Part shown: positions 1 to 5,757 of the stretch, piece after piece
How positions within the stretch are numbered: position 1 is the first letter of the stretch
How the letters are laid out: each line of letters opens with the position of its first letter
NCBI GenBank assembly: GCA_040878225.1
Contig: JBBDMR010000022.1
Coordinates: forward strand, 1-35,704
Length of the DNA: 35,704 nucleotides
Origin: MA-ANB-1 sp040878225
Lineage (GTDB): Bacteria; Actinomycetota; Acidimicrobiia; Spongiisociales; ZC4RG35
Reading direction: 5' to 3'
Made by a program: the position numbers and the translations under genes
Notes under the pieces: model-generated
Told to the model about the DNA's origin: nothing
Database searches by the model: none
The model's input: only the letters and a program-made list of their open reading frames with translations

Positions 1-44
1 CGCGACAGGTCACAGAATCCGGCTTACAGATCGACTCGCATCGT
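1..44 (+). ncRNA. rnpB: RNase P RNA, 3' end only (5' part lies outside the window)
   Basis: The stretch from base 12 reads ACAGAATCCGGCTTACAG followed by atCGACTC. This is the conserved 3' block of bacterial RNase P RNA; E. coli has ACAGAACCCGGCTTATCGG at the same place, and actinobacterial versions end in a similar GACTC. RNase P RNA is the catalytic subunit that trims tRNA 5' leaders. Only the last ~44 nt are visible, so helices P1-P3 cannot be checked, and the exact 3' end is inferred from the terminator that starts at 45. This copy keeps the consensus ACAGAA, unlike the second copy at 840. Confidence 0.85.
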
Positions 45-73
45 CTAAACCCCCTTTAACCAGGGGGTTTAGG
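45..73 (+). terminator. Intrinsic terminator-like hairpin of rnpB
   Basis: CTAAACCCCCT (45-55) pairs perfectly with AGGGGGTTTAG (62-72) around the loop TTAACC. This is an 11-bp stem directly after the rnpB 3' end. Only a short T-rich stretch (77-79) follows the stem. Confidence 0.7.
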
Positions 74-291
74 CCATTTCTAGGCGTTCTTGGATCCCTC
101 CGTTCGAACGTGGATTCAACAGGGGCGCCGGCCCGAGCTGAGAGATAGACGTCGCCGCGCTGCCGAAAATGGAGGCGAGGCGTCCTGTCCCGCCGGCGTA
201 CGGGGCAAGGGTCGCACACCGTCGGCAAGGCCGCAGTGATGAGCGACGGGCGACTCGCGTTCTGGCTTACCCAGGCTGATCTCGTCCTCAA

Positions 292-678
292 CTATGCGAA
301 AGAGGTCGTTCCCTCAATCGGTTCACTCGTTTGCTCGATCATCGAGTCCAGGTCGACCAGTTCGAGCAGTCGGCGCACCTGCGACGATGGTTCTCGTATG
401 GTGATCGTCTCGGGGCCTTGCCCATCGACGGCAGTGAGGAGCGCTCGCAAGCCGCTGGCGTCAATGAACCACAGCTCGGGGAGTGAGTAGACGATACTCC
501 TGGGATGACCATCGTTCACGCTCGGATGGTTGTAGACATCGAGGTGCTGTTTCAACATCGGGCCGGTGAAAAGGTCCAGTTCGCCTCGCACATCGATCAC
601 CCAAACGGACGGTGCTTCGGCTCTCAACGCAACGTCCAAAGGGGGAGGGTCGTAACCGGATGATGGGGTGGTCAACAC
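292..678 (-). CDS. STAS-domain protein (anti-sigma factor antagonist-like)
   Basis: The 128-residue product is essentially one STAS domain, the fold of SpoIIAA/RsbV-type anti-anti-sigma factors. Residues 26-38 (VWVIDVRGELDLF) match the first strand and turn. The segment LWFIDASGLRALL (69-81) is the conserved loop whose Ser (S75) is phosphorylated by the cognate anti-sigma kinase in characterised members. No kinase or sigma factor gene is adjacent, so its partner is unknown. The start is GTG; a TTG one codon downstream is better spaced from the AGGAG. The gene stands alone between two copies of the rnpB 3' end, which suggests it came in on, or remains from, an integrated element. By eye its base composition is less GC-rich than that of its neighbours. 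Confidence 0.8.
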   Translation of the reverse strand: MLTTPSSGYDPPPLDVALRAEAPSVWVIDVRGELDLFTGPMLKQHLDVYNHPSVNDGHPRSIVYSLPELWFIDASGLRALLTAVDGQGPETITIREPSSQVRRLLELVDLDSMIEQTSEPIEGTTSFA

Positions 679-839
679 ATCTCCTGCTTGCCGTCTCTAC
701 ATAAGTGTCGTCTGGGTGCCCGGCAAAGGTAGGGCCATAGGTCCCATGTCTCCAGGTTGGTTCGCACCGCTTGGCCACGGCGTCGGGCGATCTCGTTCAA
801 CGGATTTTCAACAAGAGGCCGTTGTGTCCCTGGTCGGCA

Positions 840-915
840 CGCTACTGGTGACAGATTCCGGCTTACAGATCGACTCGCATCGTCTAAACCCCCTTCAACC
901 AGGGGGTTCAGGCCA
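840..915 (+). repeat. Direct repeat copy 2: truncated duplicate of rnpB 3' end plus terminator
   Basis: This copy carries the same ccggcttacagatcgactc core as bases 19-37 and the same terminator. The conserved ACAGAA is changed to ACAGAT, and nothing resembling the body of RNase P RNA (such as the P4 5' half or the P15 region) is seen upstream at 679-839. It is therefore a fragment, not a second gene. Confidence 0.8.
884..911 (+). terminator. Duplicated terminator-like hairpin
   Basis: CTAAACCCCCT (884-894) and AGGGGGTTCAG (901-911) pair around TCAACC with a single A-C mismatch. The hairpin lies 30 bp past the 3' end of the minus-strand gene at 942, so it may also stop transcripts arriving from that side. 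Confidence 0.55.
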
Positions 916-941
916 ATTAGGGTGAAGAGATCTGCTGCATT

Positions 942-1400
942 TCAGCTCAGGAGCTGATCGTCGACCAGGTCTTCGAGGCCGACCACCCAACCGGCCGGGA
1001 GGTTCCAGTGGCGTGCTCCGCGGATCATCGTCCCCAGGTACTCGGCTGAGGGCTTCCCGGGTTCTGCGCCGGCGGGATCGGTGACGAAGGCCAGGCAATC
1101 GTGTTTGTTGCCGGCGCGGTCGACGGCTTTCATCTCCCACGTCGGTGTCCGGCCCTCGCCGGCTTCAATGCGGACGAGGTGGTCGACCTCAGCCTTCGGA
1201 ACCTCGAAGACACCTCCCCACACCGTCGAACCGGCCGACTCCACGAGGGAAGCGACAGGCCCGGCCCCATTGGCAACGAAGACGAGCCTGGTCTCGGGAA
1301 AGTGGGCGCTGAACAGGAATCTGGCGCCGGGCGCTGCCTCCGTCAGCTGCCTGGGGTCGAGCAGGGAGGCGTATGCGAAATAGAGCTGGGTATCTGACAC
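942..1400 (-). CDS. Gamma-glutamylcyclotransferase-like (GGCT/AIG2-type) protein
   Basis: The 152-residue product begins VSDTQLYFAYASLLDP, matching the YFAYGSNL substrate-loop start of the GGCT/BtrG/AIG2 fold. It has the expected mid-domain segment (VWGGVFEVPKAEVDHLVRIEAGEG) and a C-terminal PSAEYLGTMIRGARHW. Family members cleave gamma-glutamyl amines or peptides to 5-oxoproline. Here the usual G-S-N of the loop reads A-S-L, so activity is uncertain. The chosen start is GTG at 1400, nine bases after TACACT (1415-1410). The open frame runs on to 1706, but that extension is antisense to the Thr-rich linker of the neighbouring lipoprotein gene and is not used. An ATG at 1478 would overlap the divergent gene. 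Confidence 0.7.
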   Translation of the reverse strand: MSDTQLYFAYASLLDPRQLTEAAPGARFLFSAHFPETRLVFVANGAGPVASLVESAGSTVWGGVFEVPKAEVDHLVRIEAGEGRTPTWEMKAVDRAGNKHDCLAFVTDPAGAEPGKPSAEYLGTMIRGARHWNLPAGWVVGLEDLVDDQLLS

Positions 1401-1463
1401 CGATGCCCGAGTGTAATGTTCTCCAATCCGATCTTCTTTATTCCCCGTAAACACCACCCCGCC

Positions 1464-1476
1464 TAGCGTTGCGTCC
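1464..1476 (+). promoter_or_regulatory. -10 box for a probable leaderless start
   Basis: TAGCGT (1464-1469) is followed by seven bases and then the ATG at 1477. No Shine-Dalgarno sequence fits in that space, so transcription would start at or next to the start codon. Confidence 0.45.
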
Positions 1477-2079
1477 ATGAAGAGGTCGGTTGTGGTGTGC
1501 CTTCTCGTGCTGTTGGTGTCGGCTTGTGCCGGTGAGTCGGCCACGACTACATCCAGCGCCGACCCCGGAGACACGACCGTCGTCACCTCCAACAGCACGA
1601 CAACTCTTGGTCCCGGTGAAACGACCACGAGTTCGGGGGAGACGACAACGACGTCGGACCGCGAGCTCGCTCCCGATTTCACTCTGGAGCTCGGGGACGG
1701 CGGCACTTACACCCTTTCCGAGGGGGCTCGCCCGGTTTATCTGGTCTTCTGGGCGGAATGGTGACCGACCTGTCGACGGGAGTTGCCCGTCGTCGACCAA
1801 CTTGCCGCTGAGTACTCCGACAGAGTCGATTTCGTCGCTCCTGCCTGGAAGTCGAGCTTCGAGCTCACCGAGGCGAGGGCGGAGGAGCTGTTTCTATCCG
1901 GTGAGATCAAATGGGGCCTGGATGCCGAAGAGGCGATTTTCGCCCTCTACGGGGTGCCCTACCAGCCGGTGACCGTGCTCATCGCAGCCGATCAAACCGT
2001 CGTCGATGCCTGGCCGGGGATAAGGGCGGAGGAAGAGATCAGAGAGGCACTCGAGAACCTCATCGATCTGACTGGGTAG
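1477..2079 (+). CDS. Thioredoxin-like (TlpA/ResA-type) lipoprotein with in-frame TGA: candidate selenoprotein with UxxC active site
   Basis: Read through one TGA, the product has 200 residues. There is a lipoprotein signal with lipobox VSAC (Cys17), a Thr/Ser-rich linker to about residue 61, then a thioredoxin fold (APDFTLEL from 65, VYLVFWAEW at 87-95). The TGA at 1762-1764 is residue 96. The frame continues P-T-C-R-R-E-L-P-V-V-D, so the motif reads W-U-P-T-C, where TlpA proteins have W-C-x-x-C. The cis-proline segment VPYQPVTVLI follows. Codons on both sides of the TGA look equally protein-like, with no frameshift. Sec is the natural reading at a redox Cys position, and a hairpin lies just downstream. 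A nonsense mutation or sequencing error of TGC/TGT is the alternative. The protein would be a membrane-anchored thiol/selenol redox protein outside the cytoplasmic membrane. Confidence 0.8.
1774..1792 (+). promoter_or_regulatory. Candidate bacterial SECIS hairpin after the UGA
   Basis: CGACGGG (1774-1780) pairs with CCCGTCG (1786-1792) around the five-base loop AGTTG. The loop starts 16 nt after the TGA and has a G in its second position. Both points agree with the published general model for bacterial SECIS elements (short stem, small apical loop with an early G, about 16-37 nt from UGA). The hairpin lies inside the coding frame, as bacterial SECIS elements do. Folding and SelB binding are inferred. 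Confidence 0.6.
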
Positions 2080-2147
2080 AACTGTGGGCTGTTGCGTAAA
2101 TGTGTGCGCGAGACGCCACAGGTATTTATGAGACGGGCCACTCTCGC

Positions 2148-2160
2148 TACGATCGGCGTC
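2148..2160 (+). promoter_or_regulatory. -10 box for a probable leaderless start
   Basis: TACGAT (2148-2153) is followed by seven bases and the ATG at 2161. TTTATG (2125-2130) lies 17 bp upstream as a possible -35. Confidence 0.5.
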
Positions 2161-2526
2161 ATGCCGATTGAGATCTCTACCGAGGAACTACTCCGCGACC
2201 TCGAAATGCAGCTTCTGGACCCCGAATTCAGGAGAGATACGTCACGTGTTCTCGAATTGCTTGCCGACGAGTTCACCGAGATCGGGACCCGGGGGCGGCA
2301 GTATGACCTGGTGTCGATCGTGCGGGAGATGTCACGGGGCCGCTCACAAGAAGTGGTGGTCAAGGACTGGGAGGTCCGGGAGATCTATCCGACGGTGATG
2401 CTCTGCACCTATCGGACCACCGGCCCGACCGGCCGGGAGGTCCTTCGCAGCTCGATCTGGGTGAAACGGTCGGGTAGATGGTTTATGAGCTTTCATCAGG
2501 GGACCCCCATCCCTGATTCGTGGTAG
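2161..2526 (+). CDS. DUF4440 / NTF2-like fold protein
   Basis: The 121-residue product has the pattern of DUF4440 proteins of the SnoaL/NTF2-like superfamily. These features are a helix with LLDPEFRRD, then VLELLADEFTEIGTRGRQYD, the strand pair VREIYPTVMLCTYRT, and the typical C-terminal RSSIWVKRSGRWFMSFHQGTP. The fold forms a conical pocket; members range from enzymes to binding proteins, so the function here is unknown. The open frame extends upstream to 2092. The ATG at 2161 is preferred because the family alignment starts just after it and a -10 box sits seven bases before it. The gene is monocistronic by appearance, 54 bp before the hydrolase-fold gene. Confidence 0.75.
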   Translation: MPIEISTEELLRDLEMQLLDPEFRRDTSRVLELLADEFTEIGTRGRQYDLVSIVREMSRGRSQEVVVKDWEVREIYPTVMLCTYRTTGPTGREVLRSSIWVKRSGRWFMSFHQGTPIPDSW

Positions 2527-2580
2527 AAGCCACACGGGGCGACAACTGATGGCTATCGCCCCGACCGGACCCCTCTCGTT

Positions 2581-3996
2581 GTGAGGCAGTTCGAGCTTCT
2601 TCTCCTTTTCACCTGTGTCTTTGCCGTGGCGTGGCCTGCGGTTTTCGGGGTCCGTCCCAGGCGGGGAATTGCATCCGGCCTGATGTTTGTGGTGTTGATC
2701 GCACAGCTGCAGATCGAAGGATACCGCTGGCAGCTGATCCCCCTCTATGTGGCAGCGGTCGGCCTGATCGTCGGCGACATCGTCTTTCTCGATCGCAACC
2801 TCAAGTGGTCGAGCCGGATCGCCCGTGGGGTGTTCGGGCTCGCCGGCCTCCTTCTCGTGTCGTCGCCCGCCTGGTTGTTCCCGGTTCCGGAAATGCCCGC
2901 CCCCTCCGGCCCGGAGACCGTGGGCACGGTCACACTCGAGCTTTCCCTCCCTGAAAGCGAGGAGGTATATGGCCCTCGCCCCGGCCGGAACCGCGAGCTT
3001 GTGGTCCAGGTCTTCTATCCGGCGCTCCCCGATGGCGAGACCACCTCGGGCATGATCCATCCAGATTGGCCGCTGATCGACCCGGAGCTGGCCCGCTCGG
3101 TCGGGCTTCCCTCGTGGTTCCTGAGCCACCTCCGGTATACCGAGACCCACACCTACGAGGACTTGATCGTGGCGCCGGGCACCTATCCGGTCGTGGTCTA
3201 CAGCCACGGATGGCAGGGCTATCGGTCACTGGCGCTAAACCAGATCGAGAATCTCGTTTCCAACGGATACGTTGTGGTCGCCCCCGATCACACGTATTCG
3301 GCGGTGGCCACGGTCTTCGAGGGCGGAGACCTGGTCCCTTTTTGGCCAGACGCCTTGCCGGCCGGAGAGGACGTGAGCCCGGACGTCTATGACGAGGCGG
3401 CCGCACTGCTGGTGGAGACCCAAGCCAACGATCTGTTGGGGATCCTCAACGCCCTCGAGGAGGGCGAGGCGGGACCATTCGGGCAGGTCACCGGGAGCAT
3501 CGACATGACCCGGATCGGAATATACGGCCACGGTGTCGGCGGGGGAGCGGCGGTGAGCGTGTGCCTGACCGACGAGCGGTGCGACGCTGTCCTCGGAATG
3601 GACCCCTGGGTCGAGCACCTTCCCGATCGGACACTCGCAATTTCGGCGACCAGGCCGGCGATGTTCCTGCGGTCGGCGGAGTGGGATGAATTGCCCAACG
3701 ACGCCATCCTGCGCGGTATCGCAGAGCGGAGCGTGGCAACCACCTACTGGATCGGAATCGACGGCTCGGGACACAACGACTTCCTAATGTTCCCTTTGTT
3801 CTCGCCACTGGCCGATGAGATGGGGCTTCGGGGGCCGATCGGTGCCGGGCGGATCATCCCGATCATCAACCAGTATCTGATCGGATTCTTCGACGTGTTC
3901 CTCCTCGACACCGGGCTGGCTTCGATCGACACGGTCACCTTCGACGAGGTGGCCCTCGAGGTGCTGCGACCCGACGAGGAGCCACCGGACTCCTAA
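2581..3996 (+). CDS. Membrane-anchored alpha/beta hydrolase-fold protein (PAF acetylhydrolase-like) lacking the nucleophile Ser
   Basis: The 471-residue product starts with a GTG. About four hydrophobic segments lie in residues 4-102, followed by a large domain resembling the platelet-activating-factor acetylhydrolase/dienelactone hydrolase group. The oxyanion-region motif VVVYSHGWQGYRS starts at about 204, and VVVAPDHTYS follows. At the nucleophile elbow the sequence is Y-G-H-G-V-G-G (315-321), where active members have G-H-S-x-G; the codon at 3532-3534 is GGT (Gly318). The Asp (GMDPW, D341) and His (GSGHNDF, H398) of the triad are present. The protein is therefore either a non-catalytic descendant or uses different chemistry. 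It ends 169 bp from the convergent ccmG gene. That gap holds only a GC-rich 6-bp hairpin (4027-4042) without a T-run. Confidence 0.75.
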   Translation: MRQFELLLLFTCVFAVAWPAVFGVRPRRGIASGLMFVVLIAQLQIEGYRWQLIPLYVAAVGLIVGDIVFLDRNLKWSSRIARGVFGLAGLLLVSSPAWLFPVPEMPAPSGPETVGTVTLELSLPESEEVYGPRPGRNRELVVQVFYPALPDGETTSGMIHPDWPLIDPELARSVGLPSWFLSHLRYTETHTYEDLIVAPGTYPVVVYSHGWQGYRSLALNQIENLVSNGYVVVAPDHTYSAVATVFEGGDLVPFWPDALPAGEDVSPDVYDEAAALLVETQANDLLGILNALEEGEAGPFGQVTGSIDMTRIGIYGHGVGGGAAVSVCLTDERCDAVLGMDPWVEHLPDRTLAISATRPAMFLRSAEWDELPNDAILRGIAERSVATTYWIGIDGSGHNDFLMFPLFSPLADEMGLRGPIGAGRIIPIINQYLIGFFDVFLLDTGLASIDTVTFDEVALEVLRPDEEPPDS

Positions 3997-4165
3997 CCGC
4001 CGCTGGTGACCCGACCACCAACGTTTGCCGCGCTCACGCGGCCAGATGACGCCGCCAGCTGCGTCCTCGTCCTCGACGAACGGCCCGGTGGTCAACGTCG
4101 ACGCGTCCTTGCTGGACGACGCCCCTGACTCGCCCTGAACATCGCCATCGTTGCTGGCCGGAGCA

Positions 4166-4759
4166 CTAGTTCTCGGGTTGCTGCTGGGTGTCCCCGGTGA
4201 TCTGCTGGCCTGGCACATCACCGGCGAGGATGGCGTCCAGCGTGGCTCCAAGTACCAAGGCGTCTGCCTCTCCGATGATCTTGCCGACGACAGTCCCGGA
4301 GGCGTCGAGGAAAAACGTCTCGGGGATCCCGAACACCCCGTAGGCGATAGCGGCTCTGCTCCCCGGGTCGTGGAGGTACATGGTCGAAGCAGATCGCCCC
4401 GCCTGATCGAGATAAGAGGCCGATGCTCCGGCACTCTCCTGGTACGAGATTTGCACGAATTGAACCCCCCGGTCGGCGAAGGCGTCAGCTGTGGCGACGA
4501 GGTCGGCGTGCTCGTTCCGGCACTCGAGACACCACGATGCAAAGAAATTGACGACCGTCACCGTGCCGGTCAGGCCGGTGGTGTCGAAAGTCCCGGAACC
4601 ATCGAGGAGCGGGAGCTCGAGAAGCGGTGCCGGTTCCCCGAGGAGAGGAGACTCGACGAGCCCGGGGTCGGTTCCGAACCGGCTGGCGAGAACAACCGAG
4701 AAGATCACAGCTCCGGCAGCGATGGCGAGGCCCGCCCACTTGACTGCGCTGCCTCTCAT
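4166..4759 (-). CDS. ccmG: Cytochrome c maturation thioredoxin CcmG/DsbE
   Basis: The 197-residue product has an N-terminal membrane anchor (about residues 8-26) and a TlpA/DsbE-type thioredoxin domain. The active site is FFASWCLEC (Cys77, Cys80) and the cis-Pro region is YGVFGIPETFFLD. In System I this protein keeps apocytochrome c CXXCH cysteines reduced outside the membrane for heme attachment. The ATG at 4759 overlaps the ccmH stop as ATGA, the same coupling as in the rest of the operon; a GTG two codons upstream is the alternative. It is the last gene of the ccm block, and its Gln-rich C-terminal tail (TGDTQQQPEN) is unremarkable. Confidence 0.85.
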   Translation of the reverse strand: MRGSAVKWAGLAIAAGAVIFSVVLASRFGTDPGLVESPLLGEPAPLLELPLLDGSGTFDTTGLTGTVTVVNFFASWCLECRNEHADLVATADAFADRGVQFVQISYQESAGASASYLDQAGRSASTMYLHDPGSRAAIAYGVFGIPETFFLDASGTVVGKIIGEADALVLGATLDAILAGDVPGQQITGDTQQQPEN

Positions 4760-5757
4760 GTGCACGGCTCCCCGGCTGAGGCCAGGGCGAGGTCGCCCTC
4801 AACCGATGATCGTGTGGCATCTTCGAGATCACCGTCGGCGAGGACCTGTTCGAAGAGTTCCACCGCCTGGTCGTTCTCGCCGGCCCCGCACCACAGAACC
4901 TGGCCCTTCAGGTAGAGCGCCGTCTGGGAATCCGGGCTGACTGCGAGGGCCTCGTCGAGAAGGGTGAGGGCAGTGTCCACCTCACCGTTCCCGTCATATG
5001 CCATCCACCCCAGGCGGACAAGCGCGGTGGTCGCCTCGTCATCAGTTGACTGCCCATCCTGGGCGACCTGGAGATAGTGGGGGAAGGCGGCCCGGTAGTC
5101 GCCCGTTTGGAAGTAACGCTCGGCGAGGGCCAGTCGCATCCCGTTGATCTGGGGATTGTCCTGGTTGGCCGCGATCACGGCTTCCATGGTCTCATTGCTG
5201 ACATCGTCGAGTTCCTGGACGTCGACATCGGCGGCGCCTTCGTTCGGGCCGGCCCGATCCTGGAGCAAAGTGCCTGCAACCACCACAATTGCCACAAATC
5301 CGCCAATGAGGATCAACCCTCCCACCAGGCGTCTGGTGCGGGTGGCCTGTGGGCGATCGTCTGGCGTGCCCCGGCCGGGGTGGGATTTCCACCAGAGGAC
5401 GACCGCGACTCCGGCCACGAGTGCTGCAACCGGCGCAAGCCAGAGGAGCAATGTCGCCCCGGAAAGGGGCGGATCGAGGAGGACAGCCCCGCTGAATGAG
5501 CCGAGCAATTCGTCGATGATCTCCTCGTCGGTCGCACCCCCTGCAACCCGTTCCTCGACGAGACCCATCATGTCCGTCGCCATCTGAGCGGGGGAGTCGG
5601 CAATTGCCTCTCCCTGGCAGACCGGGCACTTGATCGATGAGCCGATCCGTTCCACCCTGTCGTCGGGCGACTCGTTGGTGGCGACAAGGAATACCAGCGC
5701 GATCGCCATCGCCAGGGTCAACCCTGCGATCAGCAGGTTCTTCAAGCGCTCAGACAT
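4756..5757 (-). CDS. ccmH: Fused CcmH-CcmI cytochrome c maturation protein
   Basis: The product of about 333 residues combines two System I proteins. After a signal anchor (8-26), residues 33-110 are CcmH-like, with the CPVCQGEAIADSPAQMA motif (Cys44, Cys47) that handles the apocytochrome heme-site thiols. A membrane segment at about 95-118 and another at about 135-160 lead into a C-terminal TPR-like helical region (190-333, e.g. LAERYFQTGDYRAAFPHYLQ). That region corresponds to CcmI, the apocytochrome c chaperone. E. coli CcmH has a comparable two-part arrangement. The ATG at 5757 overlaps the ccmF stop by 8 bp; a GTG at 5769 would add four residues. Confidence 0.85.
   Translation of the reverse strand: MSERLKNLLIAGLTLAMAIALVFLVATNESPDDRVERIGSSIKCPVCQGEAIADSPAQMATDMMGLVEERVAGGATDEEIIDELLGSFSGAVLLDPPLSGATLLLWLAPVAALVAGVAVVLWWKSHPGRGTPDDRPQATRTRRLVGGLILIGGFVAIVVVAGTLLQDRAGPNEGAADVDVQELDDVSNETMEAVIAANQDNPQINGMRLALAERYFQTGDYRAAFPHYLQVAQDGQSTDDEATTALVRLGWMAYDGNGEVDTALTLLDEALAVSPDSQTALYLKGQVLWCGAGENDQAVELFEQVLADGDLEDATRSSVEGDLALASAGEPCT

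Larger units (their letters stand above)
1..76 (+). repeat. Direct repeat copy 1: rnpB 3' end plus terminator
   Basis: Bases 1-76 match 840-915 in the same orientation with 6 mismatches by hand alignment (positions 4, 7, 11, 17, 57 and 70). The core from 18 to 56 is identical. The similarity may continue leftward beyond the window. Bases 77-291 between this repeat and the STAS gene hold no convincing gene. Confidence 0.85.

Noticed and set aside
840..915. Second functional RNase P RNA gene.
   Set aside because: Only the 3' block is present, the conserved ACAGAA is mutated, and no upstream RNase P helices are seen.
1401..1706. N-terminal extension of the minus-strand GGCT-like frame with Val/Ser-rich sequence.
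   Set aside because: It is the antisense image of the Thr-rich linker and signal peptide of the plus-strand lipoprotein, and homology begins only at VSDTQLYFAY.
1762..1764. TGA read as a true stop making the thioredoxin-like gene a pseudogene with two fragments.
   Set aside because: The position matches a catalytic Cys exactly, the frame and protein character are intact on both sides, and a SECIS-like hairpin follows. A sequencing error cannot be excluded without reads.
4027..4042. GC-rich hairpin (GCCGCG-CTCA-CGCGGC) as a terminator between convergent genes.
   Set aside because: There is no T-run on either strand after the stem; it may only be a chance palindrome in GC-rich DNA.
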